The position numbers and the translations under genes are program-made. Source: Blautia sp. (GTDB taxonomy: Bacteria; Bacillota; Clostridia; Lachnospirales; Lachnospiraceae). Taken from it: a stretch of DNA of 55,109 bases. Below, one piece after another: positions 42,701 to 46,072 of the stretch (the stretch's first letter is position 1; each line of letters begins with the position of its first letter). The notes below the pieces were generated by a model. That model was not told the DNA's origin. It saw nothing but the letters and a program-made list of their open reading frames with translations, and searched no databases. The DNA is taken from the NCBI GenBank assembly GCA_017515325.1, contig JAFWGA010000015.1, positions 1 through 55,109 on the forward strand, read 5' to 3'.

Positions 42701-44240
42701 CCTGGTTCGCTTCTTCTGCGATCCCTTCCTTCGGAAGGATCTGGTCTGCCGATTCTTCCGCTGCCTCTTCCCCGGCCTTGGCTTTGCCGTCCTCGGTCTG
42801 GCCTTCTGCCGCAGCCTGGGAAACCGTCTCCAGGTAAACAGGCGCCGCTGCTGCCGCTGTCGCGATGCCCATCTCCTCCGCCGCCTGCTTAGCCGCGTCC
42901 GCCTGGCTGCTTTCTTCTCCTGCTTCAGCTGCTTTGGTCAGGTTTTCTTCTGCTTCGGTCTCCTGGGCTTTGCTTTCTTCGGAAGGATTCTCCGGGGTCT
43001 TTCCCTGTGAAGAATCTTCTTGCTTTTTATCCTTGGATCCTTCTTCAGAATCTTCAGATTTTTCAGAAGCTGTCTTGTCTTTTTCTGCTGCTTCTTTTGA
43101 TTCTTCCGCCTCTTGGGCTTCCTGTAACAGGATGTCTTCCCCTGTAGGGGGCTTTTGCAGAGCAGAAGGCTGAGCGGTCTCAGCTGCTTCCTTTTCTGCC
43201 TGATCTGCAGCTGCAGCATCGGCAGCGGGAGCTTTTTGCTCTGCAGAAGGCTCTGCCTGGGCTGCTTCTTCCGGGGATGCCGTTTTCTGAACTGCTTCCT
43301 CGCCGGCAGGCTCTTCCGGGGCTGTTTCTACCGAGGATGACTCTGCCTGAGCCGCCTCTTCGCCGGCAGGCTCTTCCGAAGATGTCTCCTCCTGAGCCGC
43401 CTCTTCACCGGCAGGCTCTTCCTGGGCTGCTGCTTCCGGAGATACCTCTTCCTGAGCCGCTTCCTCGACGGCAGGCTCTTCCTGCGCTGCCGCTTCCGAG
43501 GATGCCTCTTCCTGAGCCGCTTCCTCGACGGCAGGCTCTTCCTGCGCTGCCGCTTCCGAGGATGCCTCTTCCTGAGCCGCTTCCTCGACGGCAGGCTCTT
43601 CCTGCGCTGCCGCTTCCGAGGATGCCGCTTCCTCGACGGCAGGCTCTTCCTGCGCTGCCTCCTCTAAAGGGGGTTCTTCCTCAGCCGCTTCCTCATAGGA
43701 AGCTTGCTCCTGAACCTCTTCCTGACCGGTTTCCGCTACCTGGGCCGGCTCCTGCTCGGCTGTCTCCTCAGAAGCTGCCTCGTTGGAAGGCTCTGGCTGA
43801 GCTGCTTCTTCATAGGAAGGCTCTTCCTCATAGATAGGCTCTATCTGAGCCGTTCCCGTGCCGTTTGCCTCTGTCGGGGCCGGCTCTTGACTGGGAATGT
43901 TTTCCTGAACCGCTTCCTGAGCAGGCGGCGCTTCGTAGGAAGGCTCTTCAGATAGCATGTTTTCCTGAACCGGCTGCTGAGCAGGCGGTTCTTCGTAGGA
44001 CGGTTCGGCCGTTTGAGGGCTTTCATCAAGCCCAACGTCCGCGGACGAAGCGTCCTCCTCTGTTGCTTCAGGAACTGATTCTCCCTCTGTGACCTTCAAC
44101 AGTGCGAGGAACGCGTCCTCATCTGCAGCATAAACCAAACCACTGCCTGCCACCGTCTGCATGACGGGATTCAGGGCCAGCACAATGGCCAGAATCCAGG
44201 CGGATAACTGTCGAAGTCTGTGCTTAGAATCTTTTTCCAT
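21711..44240 (-). CDS. Giant secreted beta-repeat protein, 7,509 aa, filamentous-adhesin-like with RTX-like segment
   Basis: AAAGGAG precedes the ATG at 44240. Residues 1-38 are a signal peptide ending LVYAADED. Residues about 40-480 are Glu/Ala/Pro-rich with 20-residue repeats (EEASSEAAAQEEPAVEEAAQ), and about 650-708 are Lys/Glu runs. Residues about 780-893 carry RTX-like nonapeptides (GDGNDTITL, GGAGNDTVNA, GAGDDTVGL). Bacterial-repeat/InlB-like segments lie near 1490-1580 and 1910-2430, and a helical block of about 310 residues near 2880-3197. Most of the rest is a long series of beta-strand repeats such as AVGAAIAVSVVNSDTSATL, with DxSxxxxxI-type turns. This texture resembles filamentous haemagglutinins and the LktA-family adhesins, and I infer beta-helix structure. 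The C-terminal 500 residues are less repetitive. The last residues (EEIPTTAA) show no LPxTG, no hydrophobic anchor and no SLH domain. Role (adhesion, matrix or toxin) is inference. Confidence 0.95.
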   Translation of the reverse strand: MEKDSKHRLRQLSAWILAIVLALNPVMQTVAGSGLVYAADEDAFLALLKVTEGESVPEATEEDASSADVGLDESPQTAEPSYEEPPAQQPVQENMLSEEPSYEAPPAQEAVQENIPSQEPAPTEANGTGTAQIEPIYEEEPSYEEAAQPEPSNEAASEETAEQEPAQVAETGQEEVQEQASYEEAAEEEPPLEEAAQEEPAVEEAASSEAAAQEEPAVEEAAQEEASSEAAAQEEPAVEEAAQEEASSEAAAQEEPAVEEAAQEEVSPEAAAQEEPAGEEAAQEETSSEEPAGEEAAQAESSSVETAPEEPAGEEAVQKTASPEEAAQAEPSAEQKAPAADAAAADQAEKEAAETAQPSALQKPPTGEDILLQEAQEAEESKEAAEKDKTASEKSEDSEEGSKDKKQEDSSQGKTPENPSEESKAQETEAEENLTKAAEAGEESSQADAAKQAAEEMGIATAAAAAPVYLETVSQAAAEGQTEDGKAKAGEEAAEESADQILPKEGIAEEANQEEVQPASTEKAEESAMALALNKLAAESAGTRSERVGISTEASEQKMDQVGADKPSTTAASGSATNEVRGSELQKQIMEKLNGLTEKTKEIVITIDTIETYEGDVTIKATDWMKQYFDDNEGMTIKLIAAETSAKLGELDWKKEEEKKTAEEAAKKEKEGEKKEGEEEKKEGEGEKKEGEEEKKDGEKEEEKPVRYAGDGDGKAFIDGNLSFDGVNVLIQGVTLTAKKILSMKSGNLQYYGNKKDETLTVQLGNKASADIYMYEGKDTVDVTLAGGAKYANVYTGDGNDTITLTAISGSAVVDGGAGNEKITAKILDGAGKVDILGGAGNDTVNATLSSAGGTLIDTAEGDDAINVDAQFGASNLTIEAGAGDDTVGLKKTDTVVAHNNIGSVDINLGKGADRLDLDLSAAYTFDLINVDGGNDNVKIVKENEEDEEEEGVEVIAGPDTVGDRLHITGILDPELAEDARLGWDDAEKDTIRASVYGTKYGYTQTISETVRQAIDNALMGKATLSVKGVSTFENLTDELFNKKQVLLSDAVKSGQFSDFTSYVADQYTVSGNGADNTMTVTGIALKPEMAAGLTLSDILIDQSYGAKNNIFHIKVGDVDVQDLNLRVKGEDITFTGTAQAKNIIANAGDNFGMYSHQLSLQSVSAAAESIGEMLLDMVNLSASAKITVEKDAKLIAKNDIDLVASIDQKGEILSVMTLFNPANVKIGSASVTVKKGAELWAGYEKSGNVIKEASTTNGNVRLAATVKAVLEAGYGLAATSPIAVNVAIQNAEVEVEEGASVTAGRNITLEAKNEATAKAGSRSGLGGFPLAISTTVLYGNATSFAKGTLTAGGSINVKAAGVQTGDTTAIQQEGITSGGYVAVQVAKQNVQAEVGSRAVLSAGKGVNVTADATEKLTAKANAAAGYNQKPSAAEQRTALGFSVLGSIWTAMKPSIQGMMGSNGDGKSDAEKKMEELDKKIKSVAGSDYTIQMADDSESKGDVDIKTASNPDGSGNIAEIYVKPWSGYTVERVYYRYLDNDKGAADQYTIRQATYNQEKKCWNFLQTNKEIYVYIDYKEKKADEREDIQDVDDSHSINSVEGLEDTSKVGDGDDPFAIWDNNPSYSINDVDDGDEEDEIFGGKKEKSDINIDEAIKDATSGTQENAEEPENEEENGSEGSSEPQKIAFRIVPDEDDKDEKGLYGAILTKKYNIVKENGELVGRSITEAAAEEEVLFVVNLRDGFKLAEGGLTVSYYVSKEGGVQEEKTIVLEKNKSGYYSFKVPSDMVKDSYKDAAGKTYSFQVKSKFEAGAATKKGNTSSTQLSGAVAVTVADVDNTAAVQAGSKITAGGALTVNATEAVTIENVADGTAISKESANAGEKKDDKPKAREQKTLSDMYIVPAHEYAVTVSKVEGGTVDVKAGGYTYTFTPKQGDKAVTSGVKAIISYTFAGLPVSQELQREKDGTFRLNLTSFPIDKGAKVDISFVYDEKAKDEDGNVETQDAKSMSFPISVSYNALKLPKDEDPYDVGSEKMGNVYYVRTLEETDKDGKTVIKYLFDVRPDKANGYTVKDNVNESTHKADVNVLWVEYKDNSGAVQKKPLTLDLATSYWYFTDGDISGVGSVGNPVVVHVVFAEDNHKLTPKDLTDTFAHDYDPKKKGGTISFSKDSAKATDEVTVTLKANNGYKPDKVKISYTDPLSSMDETQIIKVDNEGKAKFNMPQLGKDKELYVDAIFTTRAIGVVKGIGSTDLVTYPNESLLYGPGDSVELKVTDDAAKEGRKIVAVNLEYVNDKGETVTAKLAKEKGKYILPSDMDAEKNPKAKLSVDLGYKMIALPDAETGKELEHGKMTFTAARADKGDQVQVKVEPESGYILKEGSGKVNISAGTKTWQVVLKRQEGGTYAFTIPAGIDDEQLSKNNVTITMTGEFEKGYDNTQEYETSLGAAIAVTVSNIDNFAEIRGGTISATSGTNVNAKGTDVITTTAKAGFSKAATGVSGGIAVHVTSNENKGFIKTGTDLTTGSLTTTATGAYTYNVIGDASGNGQASGTGVGAGIAVAVNSAETIAGIQDGIQLNYAKGDSLSAVTVTSSSTVKDTVAAKAGAKGGSAGVPVVAVDVTSSEAKAYLGNLKVKGSPTTALGILKNGAKDVLTLTATHKGTHTITADASAAGAETAVGAAIAVSVVNSDTSATLYQSISSGGKLNIKSDSQVVLKETATASAAGGQKGSKKSDGSKGSTDKQTDNILGGVSRLASKNGNSSGMKDAQNRQQAQTSEGSVAGAGSVVVNVFSNRSAAAIADGVNISAMPVKDEEGNAVIEKAKLSVFSINRSEVDIKANSSTTKSDTGVGVGVAVNVVNSENTALIGSGSITVDTLTLKAVMPDAVSTLKKVVKPVTIRTKDQMVLQLANSLGDTINEWIRSKGLPTDVFGDMASAAAYDFVNLILEQTGLQKLLGTGSFEEKMTKAKALLNDKLTILKSIPELMLGPIMTAAYELEDMEGYSTEDFKSLLNTILNEIAVQMPVIVGSTMASLGQKAVDGLITTAVQCMNEAIKGNEITKEKLQKKFDKQLENLFNAELQLLTEKIIEDVFTKLAAEIPVLSRQNMEGLVDTVKAGIQAVKTGDENTPKLVFTKIATDLVTIIKTKLFDYDAFVDKIMYTDWKKTGENIVREYLKKASVDMENILIDELVGQIDITLATPEDNTNKNVINTQAISGVGAKNVGVAGSVAITVYNAKTTAEMTKGDNIDAEGNLLIEAAEGRRLKNIASASTDDKGNADQNKEAGDKEKADTGSGGKNLEYITDNVAVDKGVGLVVQKDKANEKRIYLSPENDGFQISTDADDSPTYSYEDRNGDTHTGKLQVQTETVKGKDESGNEISQNRYFIDLDDLYTEMKQAEAKLVEEEKEANAAADAEASKDKDGNDTSVAAPTAATVIDDVDPTKTYKVVITAEAADKFLQVMEVTAATDESGVDIPNDTVTVTVEGRDKKSAITSRKVKDNAAAPVGGQKEDTASLEAKADDIILVKIDRKKIPDGYMLDEIRYLKGSSYEVAVSTLRSCTEDEYVYEFLMPEESLTSIDVWFTKGVDNTKETKNDKGQSVGVGASFSMIYGDSEVYSRISDRNLSAANVTVNASSDHQENVTAVAGTDPLKGTADDKDNPTKDFALDAAVALNILDNSVKVIKGTPLEDERIESGTPKTSASDSGTADDFGNTKLKAAERSVTNTRASGFAVGNSTAVGAAVAVNISQTDVNVELNNGLSSNGNIDVSAVSYSEDYTSALATAMGADVQRSINKLNAKLEKGQKKAQSLLDGSIFNKKAEEEKKDKDKKGSNAKNKTASMINSRLNKDNEGKSEEEKEGTEASNNLSLSSNILRNQNVQIPGSEESDSAIGDASKELENTTGQSFSGEKKEEEKKSFQLAAAVGVTVASHKANVLVRSYVFAGKNATIHTENAANFATLATGAAMSGAEGAGSVAAAVAVSVSNNKANTELDKNIVAKTGDLTVDSKLTQNMDGAFLNRLAAQAVAGAVSGAKSDESIAGAVSVAVSNAKSKVEVKGGSSDKDQRIIGGDYTSFRATDKSKLGIRAGGLSISKGSSKGMGLSAAVLVSNNEVGAVIGDYTKINVHQFTLSAEKEEVNSSDYKFPLSWKNLITDSSKLTEEQRQSTQKGLIDIRKGKDDKHYTIQMNMSTNDVLKGMEVLNGLAYTNYYAEAIGGSVVAGEDSADYTAAGSVAVNVFSNKVNTSLGNNVILNATHDVNINGESISNTRIIAGAISAGKAKKSAGVTVGVSVDQDEVLTHIGDNAQITSGNNFSQSANASGKIQVFTAAAAVAVGEKDGKAGAGAVNVVVTKNKAINENGKNGSIDSHHKLASKSVANMDILLASGSLAGTSGETAAGGTVSVVVDQTKANTSIGAGRKLHASDYGIELSSQVNADMISAMLAMSAAAKGKSGAGAVNVLVDHSSSRVDVGSKAKLLADGGGSVKVTSDSDTRIINAMLSAAGGKKTAVGMAIGVNVIGRESIVHFDGRDSFTENQGEEDIEASEDVIIKASGSDTAIMAGLAASGSTKGSSLSGTVQVNVASSKILTEICEIRTDKDGNEYKVDKGLYIRAYHDATLSTDYTDMLVNAAGSIAMSNTDDAMGATVITVVKSNEVQTNLGRSLIHASGDKGINVSADARETQFIAGAGIAAGGDNAVNGVVNVLVFSDKVQADASMADLKAMGNKYTKSQTYREKVPAYEHTYLRDEESGKYYEVDLETAAAAMQAGRRAYYDNPTGSRSHPYVYYRSVDDLYKIETGIRKVDVYDVSKGRVRVAAKADTKQTLIAGGISFGLSNAAGAAVNTVVSKKQVKALANNVMASTGVTVSAYNKDDLSQIAVNAGVGLKNAVSIGATVQVLKSKAIANIGGQVRTYANNLDLTADNHTDLLNIAGVVAGGGKIAATPVANVTYFQGKTDARMKEGSSAIIDRGNASIKANASKDVNMFTVGASFGGTAGISGAVGVLVSEDKTYAGANKNTSLRLLSNLQNEAVLDITATNKYTLRSASAAVAGGGQAAAAVNASVSVMKSNTTAELEGTATTGEAGTVNVKSRDSRDVVNILASLAAGQAGAGVNVLVLVAGAKMSQDAADMLAYGNDDDKYEKDEKGQYVLDKNGNKVKKQGTAFDANRFMANMESNGIESKYYQDDEEDSDEDAPARIVSGSTLASDLSGNGYSESQKSNVGHVEDEGNGEGAHGAFDGSSGYRSSDFNKNSSYKESSGKGRGENLEAKDTDDVANAKNLGMYEYKDDQTPSDAVIAVITKDATVSASGVNVIASQPVAADLAGVSIGVGNIGVAITTTVAILHSNVVASSKGIITRADETGVTVAAGSYAGEMEQDEASAKRDSASAKLLGDKLDPSKRSIRSLGVAMGAGAAAGVAVGVSVLLTDNNTQATLGGRVENARNVTVKSAHLYDNILSATGAVSFGGTVAANASVAVAQANGKVDAAILRGTVVDTTQATEVGSVNVYTNSRVGVNAIAATAGASLGGAINAGVGLAFNRLTQSTGIRAGAKVKTGGNVNVRADSDTEANSYLVGIAVGAAAIVMNAAVSDVKANLHTYIGENDASLSPVDVTAGGDVKIRNDVSSTSTPKVLSVAIGGVAAGGNVLLAFNRTEARARLINAAIKADDVDVISDLGGTAESVLASAAIGGLAAGLSVNYADIQALNQAIVDTSGGAMEFTGDLNVRTGVGKNSSTLANAHTVSAAVGLATANLNAAIARNNTKNYANILGANELKMTGGDLVVHAYGDATANAEVEGFEISLGNVSATAVVALNDASAITLVRPAKLTSRQKSAVDPIPLTVFDATQRGSTTAHVVSGGGSLLDFALTVGLAYGRMRSVVDVEINKEANLENISSTNTGIDVANTKIENGKFSAISATALYGAAYTQDVFTTRIRLAGEYDNVVGDVNVLTNYFVKSDADVSPSSGGLSVKLASIGQNVAMAKNTASAGASFEALNTETAIGGNVIVKTLGGASTSAKIAPAKFDEPSVSAEVISAGQNIADSELSMQQTATMRVGGEVTVGGIVDVQSLVNGGGTDVTAIKRGLLEHYHEAGKVEDRYDKKGNHLRYDYGEMKIYQVTTRINEKSGKEVEDLTLLEHVLQNDVQKMADSVVDRFITLSYEDVLKTNNGVATASLGTPGGAGDIKISLASRDDNKAYAKENMSSTAGVIGGYFGTDKYTVKMDKGQYELQKVWGYDYNKISDEGVVVRDQKTGKTTLLPKTVYTTLQEYWNDHHWDGSEYGKACSKYISKYGSFKNNGWMVEIPVYAYVPGEYEIDPNLHKYVFRPGYYDETDIIRYDLLDPKTGTIYVTDPDSVCKRVEPLKYSPSVTDPGSIEPIEYYHPYGEYDELVWVPRIVEKTVEVEKFDADRNTFKASGLTIISGNESEGKTKAIARTDGGMTLGLVTAGNLDARAISSDSFYAMFDGMHAEIRKNGDTVIKAETNTDSYALGYTPGKVSLVNGGKTNANARIGSKDDKETAAVVIGKNTTLITNNLYLDAVNYGNVESKLDNGTSVSAASVEVSTLPTESWYSTQVSIGENAKIEAKGNININNVNRPSAKSVIESKSLSFAFNANVMMGMNVIDQESTIDIGNGAVLAKIDHTDPRSGILISMDTATNAQAETLLFGGALLSGNAAYAKNYIKRTSQVRIGDGATIDAQGRNLSIQNISGRNESIKTNAHVASGGVIAIGDANATTEITSRNDTIVGKGVTLKGQDVKLHAISTSYKEGANGSRTYGINTLANVTEAGLGVLPHVVAKNVLNFSAYVGINRKPAKANDAEAVRTTITSLAPDEKVKGNVDIYASTEKLKANADAHGEAAGLVGYANMTTWIVSGLENGVWIDNADITGENVSVQADTGRLSSGIDNRTNLRGHSYGRLYSLGKVAATVDVTGNQVNQVRSSNTKNVELKATNGSVVHKAPHPITFINQESIVLQDFQADTKVIKVWFIKLAAETRKIQRAWKIQALCDFCEQGGTAADIQPSEVEDLSSRYQDIYDTAMANIATIQAYAQGVIDVNIDDLFPDWYGAISNAPYASVEAMMADLTDPSIISIEKVLSAADGIDRTSSPEPSVYKARYGEEEEKAADKIFVTALENILTKDVSFGKERLAGYRLWTNSVTHEVIYLLPNATKLYAGGPKLDFVSEVLRVNLLGGEEAYDVDIYTALTEKRIKEPVVPIGSTGSLDFASGVLTLPNEADYELYLHEISASWLIKVFNENFLRWFEADPEASNAYVLSDGESLPEGVIVEGLTEDGEKDGRKIYWLGARPETAEDENQTLIYLTVDERDNEVDAFRTSPAMIEAKEDAIDVSLYLFRDSKSDRMGEEKYNVLFFDTPEGKKSLVKVVTDVLDGRDLEMPLTLEIELRGHRIEGTDLPVYSLGDHFLIVTDGTKGETSLFDGAYQAVVDEEAFESDYIRVEGIIDGNYKITVKADQPIWAERTGADSAEDLEGNSYIQIDGRWEADEEASEVTESAEEIPTTAA
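41560..41900 (-). other. RTX-like calcium-binding repeat segment in the giant protein
   Basis: The translated segment holds a series of GxGxD-type turns: YEGKDTVDVTL, GDGNDTITL, GGAGNEKITA, GGAGNDTVNA, AEGDDAINV and GAGDDTVGL, spaced about 18-25 residues apart. In RTX proteins such turns bind calcium in a beta-roll. Here they sit near the N-terminus, whereas secreted RTX toxins carry them near the C-terminus, and no type I export genes are in the window. Confidence 0.75.
43441..43645 (-). repeat. 60-bp tandem repeat in the acidic region of the giant gene
   Basis: The 60-base unit starting at 43501 is repeated exactly at 43561. The unit at 43441 differs at one position near its start, and a partial unit follows from 43621. 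Each unit encodes 20 residues of Glu/Ala-rich sequence. Exact copies in a protein-coding stretch suggest slippage-driven length variation. Confidence 0.9.
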
Positions 44241-44286
44241 CGCTTTCTCCTTTCTACAGTTTAAAAATACTTACCGCAGTATATCT

Positions 44287-44316
44287 ATTATATGATTGTT
44301 AGTGTCAATTTGTCCA
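44287..44316 (-). promoter_or_regulatory. Candidate promoter of the 7,509-aa gene
   Basis: On the minus strand a perfect TATAAT (44292-44287) lies 18 bases after TGGACA (44316-44311), giving a leader of about 40 bases. A perfect TTGACA (44308-44303) also lies here, but only 10 bases before the TATAAT; at 17 bases its partner would be the poor GATATA. Confidence 0.6.
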
Positions 44317-44550
44317 TCTTTTTTTCACAATTTTTTTACAATAATTGCTTAATGGTTTTAAATCATTCATCTATATCGAAAATTCTTCGACCATTTTCGC
44401 AATTTATTTGTGCATATTGTCAAAAAGAATCAGTGCTGCAGATCTCACAAGGAACCGATGTGAAAAGGGAAAAAGCTCTTCGGTAAAGTAGTTATGAAAT
44501 GATGCGTTGGTGTATCCAGAGTGGAAAAATGATGAAAAAAGAACAACCAG
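44317..44550. other. AT-rich intergenic stretch upstream of the giant gene
   Basis: Long T and A runs with no convincing gene. A 64-codon plus-strand ORF at 44292-44486 has no ribosome binding site and no recognisable features, and overlaps the giant gene's promoter. I see no terminator or known RNA here. Confidence 0.5.
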
Positions 44551-44790
44551 ATGTGGGAGAGAAACCGGAATGGACAACTGTGGGATGGGCCAGAAATCGA
44601 TCGTTATACTCCGGTTAAGAATATGAACAGTGTGAGGGAGATCAGCTTAGGAGGGGATTACACTGCGATATCAAAGACCGATAGATGCCTGTGGATGTGC
44701 GGCGTGAATGAAAACGGCAAGCTGGGAGATGGAACGAAGACAGATCGTCTGACTCCGACACAAATACAGATAGGAGTCAGATCTGTTGCT
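44551..44790 (+). pseudogene. RCC1-repeat fragment
   Basis: The plus-strand frame reads RNRNGQLWDGPEIDRYTPVK, then VREISLGGDYTAISKTD and NENGKLGDGTKTDRLTPTQI. This matches the RCC1 beta-propeller pattern (WGxNxxGQLGDGTxxDRxTPV ... GxxHTxAxxxDG) over about one and a half blades. The motifs are damaged: GQLWDGP stands where GQLGDGT is expected and CG where WG is expected. The frame then runs into unrelated sequence after about 44785. There is no signal peptide, start region or full propeller. I infer a relic of a secreted RCC1-type protein, oriented opposite to its neighbours. Confidence 0.7.
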
Positions 44791-44980
44791 TCGCCCCATT
44801 TTCCCGGCCACATCATTATGCAGATGCTTCCCTGCCCTCATTCTCGTTTCTCCGCCATGCCTCTTCCTCGTCAGCGAATGCCCCACCTTCTTAGGCTCTC
44901 CGCGCAGGCAGTTCCTTGCCCGGAGGCAATACGCAGTGGGAATGGATTCCGGCTATGGGACTGTCGTGGAGCAGTCGACC
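44791..44980. other. Non-coding gap between the RCC1 relic and the LRR gene
   Basis: No convincing ORF, promoter or terminator is visible here. It follows the stop of the minus-strand LRR gene at 44981 and may hold decayed coding sequence that I cannot identify. Confidence 0.4.
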
Positions 44981-45946
44981 CTATCGATAAACAATACCAA
45001 AACCATGAGCCTGTGCAAAAGAATCCCCTACCGTTCCCCTGTCACATTCGATACAGATTCCGGTACACCCTTCAAACGCATCCGCTGCTATGCTCTCCAC
45101 GCTGGCGGGAATACTCACATAAGCCAGGGCGGTGCAGTTTCTGAACGCGCGAGAACCGATGCGCTTCAGCCCATCCGGCAGCACCAGTTTCTCAAACCCG
45201 CAGCCCGCAAAAGCTTCGACATCAATTTTTATGGTCCCGGAAGGAAAGACCAGTTCCGGGCAGGACACAGTCAGCTTTGCCTTTTTCGACTGTATCGTGA
45301 TCTGATCGCTGTCGGTGACTTCACAGTACACCGTCATGCCATCCAACCGGGCGTTTGCCATACCGGCAAGAGTCGAGCCCGTCGCTTCGGCCCTGGTATA
45401 GCCGGACTCAGCGGGCAGCTTGTAGTACCAGGCGTAGGTCACATCCCTCTTATTGACATCCACAACAAAGGTGTATCTGTCTCCACTGGCAGCCTGAGTA
45501 TTTATCGGGTGATTCACAAAGCTCAGAGCGGTGCCGCCCACAGAAATCTGATAGAGGCAGGTCTGATCCGGAACCGTGGTATAGGTATAGTAGACATAAC
45601 TCTCCCACCGCTTAGTGTTGATATTCCACTTCGTGCCCGTATTGGGCACGCGTACACTCCCTGAAAGAATCCCAGAAACGGTAGCCTTACCACTCCGAAG
45701 CCCCCTGATTGTGCAGTAACGGCCATTGGGTTCGACACTGACCACAGTGCTGTCCGAGGTCGTCCAGGAATAGGCATACAGCGACAGATTATCGGCTGAA
45801 CAGGGATTGTAAAGAGTCTGATTTTCGTTAATCTGGATGCTCATCTCGTTATCGGCGAACGTTGTACATGGCAGCATCAATAACAGAAACAACATTCCGC
45901 CGACAAAAAGTGCCTGTGGCATAATCCTACGGTTCGTGTTCTTCAT
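44981..45946 (-). CDS. Secreted BspA-type LRR protein with Ig-like domains, 321 aa
   Basis: The ATG at 45946 follows GGGGGAGGAAGG. Residues 1-31 form a signal peptide (QALFVGGMLFLLLMLPCTTFA, cleaved before DNEMS). Residues about 32-110 resemble a BIG2/Ig-like fold (YSWTTSDSTVVSVEPNG, GKATVSGIL). A second Ig-like stretch with TFVVDVNKRDVTYAWYYKLP, EATGSTLAGM and YCEVTDSDQITIQSKKAKLTV follows to about 230. Residues about 235-320 carry LRR_5/BspA units (FEKLVLPDGLKRIGSRAFRN, LAYVSIPASVESIAADAFEG) and end in CDRGTVGDSFAQAHGF, the usual cap. There is no anchor. It lies 126 bases downstream of the vWA gene on the same strand, so co-transcription is possible. Known family roles include adhesion to host proteins; here that is inference. 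Confidence 0.88.
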   Translation of the reverse strand: MKNTNRRIMPQALFVGGMLFLLLMLPCTTFADNEMSIQINENQTLYNPCSADNLSLYAYSWTTSDSTVVSVEPNGRYCTIRGLRSGKATVSGILSGSVRVPNTGTKWNINTKRWESYVYYTYTTVPDQTCLYQISVGGTALSFVNHPINTQAASGDRYTFVVDVNKRDVTYAWYYKLPAESGYTRAEATGSTLAGMANARLDGMTVYCEVTDSDQITIQSKKAKLTVSCPELVFPSGTIKIDVEAFAGCGFEKLVLPDGLKRIGSRAFRNCTALAYVSIPASVESIAADAFEGCTGICIECDRGTVGDSFAQAHGFGIVYR

Positions 45947-46072
45947 TTCATTCCTTCCTCCCCCACACAGAATCGTCTTGTCCCATATCGACTTTACTAA
46001 CTAGGATTTCTACCCTGACAGGATACACGACCCCGACAGAAGCAGTCAGGTTTTACAATGACTGATGAATGG
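45947..46072. other. Short gap between the vWA and LRR genes
   Basis: Contains CCTGAC...GTCAGG (6-bp stem, long loop) but no T-run, so termination between the two genes is doubtful. No clear promoter is seen for the downstream gene. Confidence 0.4.

Noticed and set aside
21711-44240. Two-partner (type V) secreted haemagglutinin of a diderm bacterium
   Set aside because: The repeat texture is similar, but there is no N-terminal TPS domain, no TpsB transporter gene, and the other genes point to a Gram-positive.
44292-44486. Small plus-strand ORF upstream of the giant gene
   Set aside because: It lies in AT-rich DNA on top of the giant's promoter, has no ribosome binding site and no recognisable sequence features.
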